Positions 6,654 through 15,728 of a DNA stretch of 64,000 nt are shown in pieces (position 1 is the first letter of the stretch; each line of letters opens with the position of its first letter). Where the stretch lies: NCBI GenBank assembly GCA_023412805.1, contig JAEZRM010000064.1, forward strand, positions 310,001 to 374,000. The letters are read 5' to 3'. This DNA is from Pseudomonadota bacterium. Lineage in GTDB: Bacteria; Pseudomonadota; Alphaproteobacteria; Rhizobiales; Hyphomicrobiaceae. The notes under the pieces were generated by a model that searched no databases, was not told the origin of the DNA, and worked only from the letters and a program-made list of their open reading frames with translations. Position numbers and translations under genes: made by a program.

Positions 6654-9205
6654 GTGAACGGCTTTCCGTTGTCGCTGCTGGGAGCGCTGTCGCTGCCACT
6701 GGTTTCGGAGCGGCGGGAGAATGCGCGACCCCGTTCGGCAAAACTGCGAAGCTTCTCCTCGACCTTGCGATTTATGCTGCCAGCTTCGAATTCTCCATCA
6801 TCGCCACGCGTGCCGGCTTTGACGCCGGTCAAAATCTCGATGCCTTGGTCGATCGTATCGACGGCATGGACTGCGAACTTGCCTGATTTCACGGCTTCGA
6901 CGACGTCCTCGCGCAGCATGAGATGCTGAACATTCGCACGCGGAACGAGCACGCCCTGATCGCCCGTGAGGCCGCGCGCCTTGCAGACGTCGAAGAAGCC
7001 CTCGATCTTCTCGTTGACGCCGCCGATGGCCTGCACCTCGCCCCACTGGTTGACCGAGCCCGTCACCGCATAGGACTGCTTGATCGGCACATCCGAGAGG
7101 GCCGATATGAGCGCGTAGAGCTCAGTCGAGGAGGCACTATCGCCATCGACGCCGCCATAGGACTGCTCGAAGACCAGCGTCGCCGCGAGTGAGAGCGGCA
7201 CATCGAGGGCATAGCGGCCGGCGAGATAGCCCCAGAGGATCATTACGCCCTTGGTGTGAAGTGCCCCGCCGAGCTTCGCTTCACGTTCGATATCGGTCAC
7301 GCGACCGGAGCCCATGCGCACGCGCGCCGTGATGCGGCTCGGGCGCCCGAAGGCGAAGTCGCCGAGTTGGAGGACGGCAAGGCCGTTGATCTGTCCGACC
7401 TTGGCGCCAGTGGTGTCGACGAGCACGATCTGGCGCTCGATGGTCTCCTGCGCGCGGTCCCGCAGACGGTCCGAGCGTTGGACGCTTTCATCGATGGCTT
7501 GCGCGACATCCGCGCGGGTGGTCACGTCGCGACCTGCTTGCGCGGCCCAGTAGTCGGCTTCGCGCACGAGGTCGGCAATGCGGCCGATCTCGATGGAAAG
7601 TTTTTCGCGGTCGGAGGCAAGGCGCGCGCCCTCCTCGATGATGCGGGCGACGGCCGGCGCATCGAGTGGCTTGATCTTGTGCTCCGTGACAATCGAGGCG
7701 ATGAGGCGGGCATAGGCCTGATCGTTCTCCGTCGAGCGCGGGATCGAGTCGTCGAAGTCCGCCTGCACCTTGAAGAAGCGCGAGAAGTCCGGATCGGCTT
7801 GGGCGAGCAGGTAGTAGAGCTCGCGATCGCCGAGCAGGAAGACCTTGGTCTCGAAGGGAATGGGCTCGGGATCGAGCGACTGCGTCGACATCAGCCCCGA
7901 CATCTCGGACGGCTGCTCGATGCGGATCTCGCGCGCCTTGATGGTGCGCTTGAGCGCTTCCCACGCAAAGGGTGACATCAGCAGCTTGCGCGCGTCGATC
8001 ATCAGATAACCGCCGTTCGCCTTGTGCAGCGCGCCCGGCTTGATGAGCAGGAAGTCAGTCACAAGCGCGCCCATCTGAGCAATATGCTCGACGCGACCGA
8101 TGAGATTGCCGTAGGTCGGGTTCAGCTCCTCGACGAGCGGCGCTATGGGAGGATCGTCCCCGTTGTGCGAGACCATCGGATTGACCATGTAGCGGCGGAA
8201 ACGAGGATCGCGCGCTGTGTCGGCCGGCTGCTTGACGATCTCGTTCTCCTCGCCCGCCGGCGCCAGGAAGATGCCGACATTGCGAATGAGATCGCGGCCG
8301 ACGGCGTCGAGATAACCCAACACCTCCGGTTGGTCGTTGAAGGATGCCGCCAGGTCGTCCAGCGCCTCGAGCACGGCGAGCGAGGCGATCTCCTCGTTGA
8401 GCTCGCTCAGCTTGGCGCGCCGCTGCTTGTCCGTCTTGGGCAGCTTTTCGATGATCTCGGCGAGCTCTTTCTGCAGGACCTCGATGCGCTGCTCGATCTG
8501 TTTGCGCATGGTCTCGGGCAGCGTGTTGAAAACCTCTGGCTTGACGATCTTACCCTCGTGCATCGGCGCCATGGCAAAGCCGGTGGGCGTGCGCAGGATG
8601 GTGATGTTCTGGCCGTTCGCCTTGGTATTGAGTGCTTCGAAGGCCTGCTCCTGGCCTGAGCGGAATTCCTCGTCGATCGCGCGGCGACGCGCCTGATAGT
8701 CCTCGCCCTCGAACATGGCGGGCAGGGTGTTCCTCAACTCGTCGATCGCCGCGATCATGCCCTTCACGAGGGCGCGTGCGCGACCGGGCGGCAGCTTCAG
8801 CGCGCGTGGACGGTTCGGCGTCTCGAAGTTGTTGACGTAGACCCAATCGGGCGGGATCGGCAGATCCTTGAGCTTGCGCTCGAGATGCTGGCGAACGGCC
8901 GTCGTCTTGCCGGACGCCGCTGGGCCGAGCACGAAGATATTGAAATCGTGGCTCGCCATATCGGCACCGAACTGGATGGCCTTGAGCGCGCGATCCTGGC
9001 CGATGAGGCCGCGCGCGGGTTCCAGCTCGGAGGTGGTCTTGAAGCCGAGCGTCGCGGGATCGACGACGCGCCTGAGCTCGGCGATGGCGAGCGGCGTATG
9101 TGATTGCGCTGTCGAAAGATCAGCCCCGTTGGACGCCGAGGCCGTGGTGGCCTTACTCACCTCGGGCTTATCGGTTTTGGTGGGCTGAGATTTCCAGAAG
9201 GCCAT
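6650..9205 (-). CDS. Lon-related AAA+ ATP-dependent protease
   Basis: An 851-residue Lon-like protease of the AAA_32/LonB-LID/S16 type, distinct from housekeeping Lon. The Walker A box GPAASGKT is at residues 94-101. A long helical insert with coiled-coil character spans about residues 225-290. The C-terminal S16 domain has the catalytic serine in VDGDSASSTELYALISAL and the catalytic lysine in AIGGVNEKIEGFF, so the Ser-Lys dyad is intact. No transmembrane helices are seen, so it should be cytoplasmic. The tail after about residue 800 is charged and low complexity. It is the first gene of a two-gene unit with the Usp-like protein, which starts inside its stop codon. Confidence 0.92.
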   Translation of the reverse strand: MAFWKSQPTKTDKPEVSKATTASASNGADLSTAQSHTPLAIAELRRVVDPATLGFKTTSELEPARGLIGQDRALKAIQFGADMASHDFNIFVLGPAASGKTTAVRQHLERKLKDLPIPPDWVYVNNFETPNRPRALKLPPGRARALVKGMIAAIDELRNTLPAMFEGEDYQARRRAIDEEFRSGQEQAFEALNTKANGQNITILRTPTGFAMAPMHEGKIVKPEVFNTLPETMRKQIEQRIEVLQKELAEIIEKLPKTDKQRRAKLSELNEEIASLAVLEALDDLAASFNDQPEVLGYLDAVGRDLIRNVGIFLAPAGEENEIVKQPADTARDPRFRRYMVNPMVSHNGDDPPIAPLVEELNPTYGNLIGRVEHIAQMGALVTDFLLIKPGALHKANGGYLMIDARKLLMSPFAWEALKRTIKAREIRIEQPSEMSGLMSTQSLDPEPIPFETKVFLLGDRELYYLLAQADPDFSRFFKVQADFDDSIPRSTENDQAYARLIASIVTEHKIKPLDAPAVARIIEEGARLASDREKLSIEIGRIADLVREADYWAAQAGRDVTTRADVAQAIDESVQRSDRLRDRAQETIERQIVLVDTTGAKVGQINGLAVLQLGDFAFGRPSRITARVRMGSGRVTDIEREAKLGGALHTKGVMILWGYLAGRYALDVPLSLAATLVFEQSYGGVDGDSASSTELYALISALSDVPIKQSYAVTGSVNQWGEVQAIGGVNEKIEGFFDVCKARGLTGDQGVLVPRANVQHLMLREDVVEAVKSGKFAVHAVDTIDQGIEILTGVKAGTRGDDGEFEAGSINRKVEEKLRSFAERGRAFSRRSETSGSDSAPSSDNGKPFT

Positions 9206-9313
9206 GCAACACTACTCCTCGCCAGCTTGGCGTTCACTCGCTCGCGCCCTAGGCGCCTTGGAGGAAAACGCACCGACGCCACGCGGTCAACCCGTCGCCG
9301 GAAACACCGTCCA

Positions 9314-10468
9314 CTATGCCTGCTGCGCCGTCGGTGCGGTGCTCGGCGCTTCGGCATCGGCGGCAGCGATCCGATCGGTGCGGCTTTCGAGATAGGCTTC
9401 GCTGCGCATCTCGATGAGGCGGCTCACCGTGCGCTCGAAGAGCACCGCCGCATCACCTGCCGGATAGAGATCCTGCGGTTCGGCTTCGGCCGAGGCGATG
9501 AGCCCTATGCGGCTGTCATATAGGGTGTCGATCAGGTTGATGAACCGGCGCGCCTCGTTGCGTTTTTCCGGCGGCAGCTTGGGTATGCCTTCGATGATCA
9601 CCGTATGGAAGGCATGAGCAATGTGGAGATAGTCCAGCGAGCCGAGCGGCTTGGCGCACAGATCGTCGAATGTGAAATACGCGACGCCGCGGGCCGCCTC
9701 GGGGACATCGAGCGTGCGCCCCTTAACGTCCAGCGTCATCGGTTTGCCCTTCCACACGCCCGTGAGGCGCGTGAAGGCGGCCCTGAGCGCGCGCCGGGGA
9801 TCGGAGTTTGCCGGCGTGAAGTAAAGCGGCTGGCCGGCGAGTTTCTCGAGCCGGAAATCCTTCGCGGCACCGAGCTCGACCACCTCCATGTGCTGCTCGA
9901 TGAGATCGATGGAGGGCAGGAATAGCTGGCGGTTGAGCCCGTTCAGGTAAAGGCCGCGCGGCGGTTGGTTCGACGTTGCCACCATCACGACCTGCCGTTC
10001 GAACAGCCCCTTGAACAGCCGGCCGAGGATCATTGCGTCGGCGATGTCGGTCACATGAAGCTCATCGAAGCACAGGAGCTGCGCTTCGTCGGCAATCGCG
10101 TTCGCGACATGAGGCAGAGGATCGCCGCTGACGTTTTTGCGCGCCGCCCCGATGCGATCGTGCGTTTCGGCCATGAACTCGTGGAAGTGGATGCGCCGCT
10201 TCGGCGCGAATTGAACCGTGTCGAAGAATATATCCATGAGCATGGTCTTGCCGCGGCCGACCTTGCCGTGGATGTAGAGGCCGCGCGGCGTCGGTCGCTT
10301 GGCGGCGAACAGGTTCGCGAGCTTCCAACCGCCATTCGTCGGACGCCAGTCCTTCAGCTCGACGGCAACCGCATCGAGGCGGGCCGCCACGGCGGCTTGC
10401 GCTTCATCGAAGCTCGCTTCGCCGGCTTCGACGCGCGCGGTGTATCGTGCAAGTGGGCTCGCGCTCAT
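9314..10468 (-). CDS. zapE: Cell division protein ZapE (AFG1-like ATPase)
   Basis: A 384-residue P-loop ATPase. ZapE associates with the FtsZ ring during division in Proteobacteria. The Walker A box GKVGRGKT is at residues 68-75 and Walker B is in LLCFDELHVTD. The AFG1 signature IHFHEFMAETHDRI follows the P-loop, and the C-terminal block FINLIDTLYDSRIGLIASAE is present. The start at 10468 (MSASPLARY) is preferred to an upstream ATG at 10597 because the family N terminus begins here and the extension has shadow-like composition. It is transcribed in the same direction as the Lon-like gene, 108 bases upstream of it. Confidence 0.93.
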   Translation of the reverse strand: MSASPLARYTARVEAGEASFDEAQAAVAARLDAVAVELKDWRPTNGGWKLANLFAAKRPTPRGLYIHGKVGRGKTMLMDIFFDTVQFAPKRRIHFHEFMAETHDRIGAARKNVSGDPLPHVANAIADEAQLLCFDELHVTDIADAMILGRLFKGLFERQVVMVATSNQPPRGLYLNGLNRQLFLPSIDLIEQHMEVVELGAAKDFRLEKLAGQPLYFTPANSDPRRALRAAFTRLTGVWKGKPMTLDVKGRTLDVPEAARGVAYFTFDDLCAKPLGSLDYLHIAHAFHTVIIEGIPKLPPEKRNEARRFINLIDTLYDSRIGLIASAEAEPQDLYPAGDAAVLFERTVSRLIEMRSEAYLESRTDRIAAADAEAPSTAPTAQQA

Positions 10469-10856
10469 GATCTCAGCGTGCGGGCGGGACCGTTTGAATT
10501 GCGGACGATCTCGGAATTCCAGCCTTCGGCGGCAGAATGCCCGCGTCGGTAGGGTTCGATCGAGTGTTGAGCTAGCCCCTCTCAGAGGCAGGGTCAAGCA
10601 TTCGAGCCCGAGGGGGCCCTCTCGCGTGCAACGCGGGGTTGCGTTGAAATCGCCATCCGTTCACGCCGCGCGCCTGTTCACAGGGCGGACTATTGGTATG
10701 CCAGCGACAGTGCCAGGGAGAACAAGGCACTGGACGAGTCGGGTGAAACGCGGCAAGCTGCCGCCAAATTCGCAGGTGTCGGCGCGTGCGCAGGCAAACA
10801 ATGCGATGATGATGAGCGGTCGGCACGAAGCTGCTGCCTGTGATGGGAGGGAATAA
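10469..10856. other. Gene-free stretch between zapE and the first liv cluster
   Basis: These 388 bases separate two divergent transcription units and should hold both promoters. Open frames crossing it are short shadows without ribosome sites. A GGGAGGGA ribosome site occupies 10844-10851, just before the livG GTG. I see no strong palindrome, RNA gene or coding similarity in the rest. Confidence 0.6.
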
Positions 10857-11681
10857 GTGGTCGCTGTTGTCGAGCCTGTCTCGGCGCGGCAGGAGACTTC
10901 GTCGTCTCTGCAACCGCTGCTGAGTGTCAGGAACGTATCCGTTCGATTTGGTGGCATCGTCGCGCTCGACGGGATCACCTTCGATATCCACGGCGGTGAG
11001 ATCGCAGGCCTCATCGGGCCGAATGGAGCTGGCAAGACCACGCTCTTCAATTGCCTCTCTCGCCTCTACATCCCCAATGACGGCGACATTCTCTTCGAGG
11101 GGAAATCGATCCTCAGCTCGCCGCGTCACGAGATCCCGACTATCGGTCTTGGCAGAACCTTCCAGAACGTCGCGTTGTTCGACCGCCTGAGTGTGCTCGA
11201 CAACGTCAAGGTTGGCTGCCACAGCCAGAGCTCATCTGGCTTCCTCGCGACGGCGCTCCGTCTTCCGGGCGTTGCGGCCGAGGAACAGCGCATCACCGAG
11301 CGGGCCTGGGAACTCATCGAATTCATGGATCTGAGGCCATTTGCCGCCATGCCGGCGGGGCCGCTGCCCTTTCCGATCCGCAAGCGCGTCGAGCTTGCGC
11401 GTGCGCTCGCCGCCAGTCCGAAGCTGCTTCTTTTGGACGAGCCGGCTGCCGGCCTCAATCACGAGGAGATCGGCGTGCTCGAGACCCAGATCCGCCGCGT
11501 GCGCGATCTCCAGAAGGTGACCGTCCTACTGGTCGAGCATCACATGAGCCTTGTCATGGCGGTGTCGGACAAGGTCGTCGCGATCGACTTCGGCCGCAAG
11601 ATCGCGGAGGGCACCCCCGCCCAGGTGCAGCGCGATCCCGAAGTGATCAAGGCCTATCTCGGCACGGGAGCCGAGGCATGA
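10857..11681 (+). CDS. livG: Branched-chain amino acid-type ABC transporter ATPase (LivG), system 1
   Basis: A 274-residue cytoplasmic ATPase that powers the LivH/LivM channel. It starts at GTG 10857 with GGGAGGGA six bases upstream. Walker A is GPNGAGKT near residue 59 and Walker B is LLLLDEPAAGLN. The long insert after the Q-loop (SQSSSGFLATALRLPG) is typical of LivG. The ABC signature region reads PLPFPIRKRVELARAL instead of the usual LSxGQ, so the conserved glycine is a proline. It overlaps livF by four bases and heads a five-gene cluster ending in the solute-binding protein. Substrate is not certain; Liv-family systems also carry amides, aromatic acids and other small organics. Confidence 0.92.
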   Translation: MVAVVEPVSARQETSSSLQPLLSVRNVSVRFGGIVALDGITFDIHGGEIAGLIGPNGAGKTTLFNCLSRLYIPNDGDILFEGKSILSSPRHEIPTIGLGRTFQNVALFDRLSVLDNVKVGCHSQSSSGFLATALRLPGVAAEEQRITERAWELIEFMDLRPFAAMPAGPLPFPIRKRVELARALAASPKLLLLDEPAAGLNHEEIGVLETQIRRVRDLQKVTVLLVEHHMSLVMAVSDKVVAIDFGRKIAEGTPAQVQRDPEVIKAYLGTGAEA

Positions 11682-12391
11682 GCAACATGCTGGAAGTCAA
11701 GGATCTCAAGGCCTACTACGGTCCTTCACAGGCGCTGCACGGCATCAGCTTTTCGCTCGCCAAGGGCGGAATTACGACGCTGCTCGGCGCGAATGGTGCA
11801 GGCAAGACCACGACGCTCCGCGCCATCTGCGGCATGGTGCGCGCCGAGGGCACTGTGACGATCGACGGCGAGCCGGTTACGGGCAAGGCGACGGAAACCG
11901 TGGTCCGCCTCGGTGTCGGGCATGTGCCCGAGGGCCGCGGCACGTTCACCGAGCTCAGCGTCGAGGAGAACCTGCGAGTCGCAGCCTACACGCGGCGCGA
12001 CAAGGCCGCGGCCACGCGCGACCTCGACATGGTCTTCACGTACTTCCCGCGCCTCAAGGAGCGCATGGCTCAGCAGGCGGGCACGCTCTCGGGCGGTGAG
12101 CAGCAAATGCTCGCCATCTCACGCGCACTGATGCTCGGGCCGCGCCTCATGCTGCTGGACGAGCCGTCCTTCGGGCTCGCACCGCTGATCGTGCAGGAAA
12201 TCTTTCGCATCATGCGGCGCATCAACGAGGAGGCGAAGGTCTCGATGCTGCTCGTGGAGCAGAACGCAGCCCTCGCGCTCGATCTCGCGGATCATGCCTA
12301 TGTGCTCGAAACGGGGCGCGTCGTGATGTCGGGGACCTCGGCGGACGTGAAGTCGGACGAGCAGATACGCAAATCCTATCTCGGATACTGA
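11678..12391 (+). CDS. livF: Branched-chain amino acid-type ABC transporter ATPase (LivF), system 1
   Basis: The second ATPase of system 1, 237 residues. Walker A is GANGAGKTT near residue 38. The signature is canonical (TLSGGEQQMLAISRAL) and Walker B is LMLLDEPSFGLAPLI, the usual LivF form. It starts inside the livG stop (ATGA overlap), so translation is coupled. With livG it forms the heterodimeric motor; livH follows after 23 bases. Confidence 0.95.
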   Translation: MSNMLEVKDLKAYYGPSQALHGISFSLAKGGITTLLGANGAGKTTTLRAICGMVRAEGTVTIDGEPVTGKATETVVRLGVGHVPEGRGTFTELSVEENLRVAAYTRRDKAAATRDLDMVFTYFPRLKERMAQQAGTLSGGEQQMLAISRALMLGPRLMLLDEPSFGLAPLIVQEIFRIMRRINEEAKVSMLLVEQNAALALDLADHAYVLETGRVVMSGTSADVKSDEQIRKSYLGY

Positions 12392-12414
12392 TTTAGGCGG
12401 AACAGCGGATCGTC

Positions 12415-13320
12415 ATGGAGCAGCTACTTCAGCAGATCGCATCGGGACTGGCGAACGGCGCGATCTACGCGCTGCTCGCTCTTGCGCTTGTCATGATCTT
12501 CGTCTCGACGAACCACATCAACTTCGCTCAGGGCGAAATGGCGATGTTCAGCGCCTTCGTCTGCTGGCAGCTCCTCAACTGGGGCTATCCATTCTGGATC
12601 GCGCTGCCTGCGACCATGCTGTTCTCGTTCACCATCGGCGTGCTCATAGAACGCATCATATTGCGACCCTTGCACACAGCGCCGCTGCTCTCTGTCGTCG
12701 TCGTCTTCATTGGCTTGCTGGCGATCTTCCACTCGCTGGCCGGCGCCATCTGGACGCACACCGTCAAGCCCTTTCCCTCGCCATTTCCGAACGTCAGCTT
12801 TGCGGGCTCGGGCATCATCGGGCCGCATCAGATCGGCATGATCGTTGTCGCAGTGGGAATGCTGGGCCTGCTGTTCTGCTTCTTCCGCTTCACCCCGCTC
12901 GGGCTCGCCATGCGTGCCGCGGCCCTCAACGCGACCTCTGCGCGGCTCGTCGGCATCAATGTCGATTGGATGCTGGCGCTCGGATGGGGCCTCGCTGCGA
13001 CGGTCGGCTCCGTGGCGGGTGTTCTTGTCGCGCCGGTCGTCTACCTCGAGCCCAATATGATGGCGGGCATCCTGCTCTACGGCTTCGCAGGTGCTCTGGT
13101 TGGCGGGATCTCGAGCCCTGGAGGCGCGGTTGCCGGAGGCTTCATCGTCGGCGTGCTCGAGAACATGGTCGCTTATCTCGGCAATATGCTGGAGCGGGCG
13201 ACCGGCTTCTACCTCATCGGCAATGGTGAGAAGCTGACCGTGGCACTCATCATCGTCATCACGGTGCTCACCCTGAAACCCTCCGGCCTCTTTGGCCGTG
13301 TTACCGTGAAGAGGGTCTGA
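12415..13320 (+). CDS. livH: Branched-chain amino acid-type ABC permease (LivH), system 1
   Basis: A 301-residue inner-membrane permease with repeated hydrophobic helices throughout. The LivH N terminus LLQQIASGLANGAIYALLALALVMIF and the conserved GLAMRAAALNATSARLVGIN cytoplasmic loop, which contacts the ATPase, are present. The C-terminal block FAGALVGGISSPGGAVAGGF is typical. It pairs with livM, which begins two bases after its stop. Confidence 0.95.
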   Translation: MEQLLQQIASGLANGAIYALLALALVMIFVSTNHINFAQGEMAMFSAFVCWQLLNWGYPFWIALPATMLFSFTIGVLIERIILRPLHTAPLLSVVVVFIGLLAIFHSLAGAIWTHTVKPFPSPFPNVSFAGSGIIGPHQIGMIVVAVGMLGLLFCFFRFTPLGLAMRAAALNATSARLVGINVDWMLALGWGLAATVGSVAGVLVAPVVYLEPNMMAGILLYGFAGALVGGISSPGGAVAGGFIVGVLENMVAYLGNMLERATGFYLIGNGEKLTVALIIVITVLTLKPSGLFGRVTVKRV

Positions 13321-13322
13321 GC

Positions 13323-14396
13323 ATGGCAACCATGATGACCACGCAAACTCCCGCAAACGCCGACACGACAACGACAGCGGTGCCGCTGGCCGGGCTGCGG
13401 CGGCCAGTGCCGAAGTGGATCTGGCTCGGGGTCATATTCGCCGCGCTCCTCCCGCTGATCGGCGGACAAACCGGCCTCATTTCGAATTTCTACTTCCTTC
13501 AGCTCTCGCTGATGATCGTGTACTCGATCGCAGTTCTCGGTCTGAACCTGCTGATCGGCTTCAACGGGCAGATCTCGCTCGGTCACGGTGCATTCTTCGC
13601 GGTCGGCGCCTACGTCACCGCGATTCTCATCGATCGCTACGAGATCCACTACCTGGCGACCCTGCCGCCAGCCATGTTCGTGTGTTTCGTCGTCGGGTAT
13701 CTCTTTGGCCGGCCAGCGCTGCGCCTGGAGGGGCACTACCTTGCGCTCGCGACATTCGCGCTGGCCATTGCCGTTCCGCAGTTCCTGAAGTACCGCCACT
13801 TCGAACCTTTCACGCACGGCGTTCAGGGCATCAATATCTTCAAACCCGATCCACCCTTCGGAATGCCGCTGAGCCCTGATCAGTGGCTGTATCTGATCGT
13901 TCTGGCCTGCGCTGTCGTGATGTTCATCGTGGCGCGGAACATCGTACAAAGCCGCATGGGCCGGGCGATGATGGCCATCCGCGATCAACCGCTCGCGGCC
14001 GATACCATGGGCATCAATTCGGCGCGCACGAAGTCGATCACGTTCGGGATCAGCGCCCTCTATGTCGGTCTCGCCGGCGCGCTGCACGCCATCATTTTCG
14101 AGTTCGTATCGCCGGACAGCTTCCGCTTCGAGCTGTCGATCGCGATTCTCGTCGGCGCTGTCATTGGCGGTATTGCGACATTGTCCGGCGCCGTGATCGG
14201 CGGCTTCTTCGTCCAGTTCATCGAGAAGTATGCCGATGCGCTGACGAAGTGGGTGACGTCGACCGTCCATCTGCCCATTCATCTGGAACCCTGGACGATC
14301 TACGGCATCGTGCTGATCGTCTTGATGTACACTATGCCCATGGGCATCGCCGGTGGGCTTGCCTCATTGTGGCGAAGGATCCGACCACCCGGATAG
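13323..14396 (+). CDS. livM: Branched-chain amino acid-type ABC permease (LivM), system 1
   Basis: A 357-residue permease. The first 30 residues are a Thr/Ala-rich cytoplasmic tail (TTQTPANADTTTTAVPLAG) that is longer than in many LivM proteins. The conserved LivM segment LNLLIGFNGQISLGHGAFFAVGAY and the coupling loop GRAMMAIRDQPLAADTMGIN follow. It starts two bases after livH. Sixty bases separate it from the binding-protein gene, the usual place for processing or partial termination that lets the binding protein be made in excess. Confidence 0.95.
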   Translation: MATMMTTQTPANADTTTTAVPLAGLRRPVPKWIWLGVIFAALLPLIGGQTGLISNFYFLQLSLMIVYSIAVLGLNLLIGFNGQISLGHGAFFAVGAYVTAILIDRYEIHYLATLPPAMFVCFVVGYLFGRPALRLEGHYLALATFALAIAVPQFLKYRHFEPFTHGVQGINIFKPDPPFGMPLSPDQWLYLIVLACAVVMFIVARNIVQSRMGRAMMAIRDQPLAADTMGINSARTKSITFGISALYVGLAGALHAIIFEFVSPDSFRFELSIAILVGAVIGGIATLSGAVIGGFFVQFIEKYADALTKWVTSTVHLPIHLEPWTIYGIVLIVLMYTMPMGIAGGLASLWRRIRPPG

Positions 14397-14456
14397 GCGC
14401 TGAAAGGCGCCCAGATAGAGCCTATTCATAACCAGGCCATTCAAAGGAGGAAGCAC

Positions 14457-15686
14457 ATGACGAAGAGAACCCGCAGAGATGTTCTGGTCGGCGGCTCCGC
14501 GATTGCGGCCGCCAGCGTGGTCGGCTTTCCGGCTATCGCTCAAGGCAAAAAGTACGACGACGGCGCGAGCGACAGCACCATCAAGATCGGTCACTCCGGC
14601 CCCTACTCCGGCAATGCCTCGGCGTACGGCAACATCGGTCGCACGATTGAAGCCACGTTCAAGATGGTCAATGACAATGGCGGCATCAACGGCCGCAAGA
14701 TCGAGTTCATCACCTACGACGACGGTTACAGCCCGCCGAAGACTGTCGAGATGGTGCGTAAGCTCGTCGAGCAGGACAAGGTGCTTCTGCTGTTCAACAC
14801 GCTCGGCACGCCGCCGAACACGGCAATCCATCGCTATATGAACCAGAAGAAGGTGCCGCAGCTCTTCGTGGCGACCGGCGCGTCGAAATGGGGACAGCCG
14901 AAGCAATTCCCATGGACCATGGGTTGGCAGCCGGACTATGCAACCGAGGGCGCGATCTACGCCAAGCACATTCTGGCTACGGTGAAGGATCCGAAGATCG
15001 GCATTCTCATGCAGAATGACGACTACGGTAAGGATTACTACAACGGCTTCATCCAGGGGCTCGGCGACAAGAAGAACTTGATTGCTCAGCTTGCGACCTA
15101 CGAGGTGACGGACCCGACGGTCGACAGCCAGATGATCCAGCTGAAGAACACCGGCGCCAATGTGTTCTTCAACATCACCACGCCGAAGTTTGCCGCGCAG
15201 GCGATCAAGAAGGCGGCGGAGATCGATTGGAAACCTGCGCACTACCTCAACAACGTGTCGTCTTCGTTCGGCTCGGTGTTCAAGCCGGCAGGTATCGATG
15301 CATCACAAGGCGTGATGCTGGCTCTCTATCGCAAGGACGCCAATGATCCTGGTGTCGCGAGCGCGCCGGATGTGGTCGCCTTCAAGGCGTTCATGGCGAA
15401 GTACATGCCGAGCTTCGACATCAAGGACGATACGCACAACTACGGCTACTCGGTCACGCATACGATGGTCGAAGTGCTGAAGAAGTGTGGTGATACGCTG
15501 ACGCGAGAGAACGTCATGAAGCAATCGGCGAGCCTCAAGGGCTACGAGGCGCCGCTGCTGCTGCCGGGCATCAAGATCAACACGAGCGCCACGGATTTCT
15601 ATCCGCTGCAGTCGGTTCAGATGGCGCGCGTGAAAGGCGAGAGCTTCGAGATGTTCGGCGAAATTCTCTCGAACGAGAGCGCCTGA
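14457..15686 (+). CDS. Periplasmic solute-binding protein of the Liv family, system 1
   Basis: A 409-residue type I periplasmic binding protein. The N terminus RTRRDVLVGGSAIAAASVVG contains a twin-arginine motif followed by a hydrophobic stretch, with a probable cleavage site after AIAQG, so export by Tat is likely. The mature part begins IKIGHSGPYSGNASAYG, the usual ligand-pocket loop. An AAAGGAGGAAGCAC ribosome site precedes the ATG by a few bases. It is the last gene of the cluster and is followed by a strong hairpin. The ligand cannot be deduced from the sequence. Confidence 0.93.
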   Translation: MTKRTRRDVLVGGSAIAAASVVGFPAIAQGKKYDDGASDSTIKIGHSGPYSGNASAYGNIGRTIEATFKMVNDNGGINGRKIEFITYDDGYSPPKTVEMVRKLVEQDKVLLLFNTLGTPPNTAIHRYMNQKKVPQLFVATGASKWGQPKQFPWTMGWQPDYATEGAIYAKHILATVKDPKIGILMQNDDYGKDYYNGFIQGLGDKKNLIAQLATYEVTDPTVDSQMIQLKNTGANVFFNITTPKFAAQAIKKAAEIDWKPAHYLNNVSSSFGSVFKPAGIDASQGVMLALYRKDANDPGVASAPDVVAFKAFMAKYMPSFDIKDDTHNYGYSVTHTMVEVLKKCGDTLTRENVMKQSASLKGYEAPLLLPGIKINTSATDFYPLQSVQMARVKGESFEMFGEILSNESA

Positions 15687-15699
15687 TCGTCCTCACGGT

Positions 15700-15722
15700 C
15701 GGCCGGGAATAAGCTCCGGCCG
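15700..15722. terminator. Hairpin between convergent genes, CGGCCGG/CCGGCCG
   Basis: Seven-base perfect arms with a 9-base loop, 13 bases after the binding-protein stop and 6 bases before the stop of ppk2 on the other strand. No T-tract follows on either side, so it is a weak or Rho-assisted bidirectional end at best. Confidence 0.5.
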
Positions 15723-15728
15723 GACTGT

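Noticed and set aside
12424..13371. A 315-codon antisense frame over livH, and a similar one at 13209-14282 over livM
   Set aside because: Arg/Asp/Glu/His-rich composition typical of antisense frames in GC-rich genes; the + strand permeases are unmistakable.
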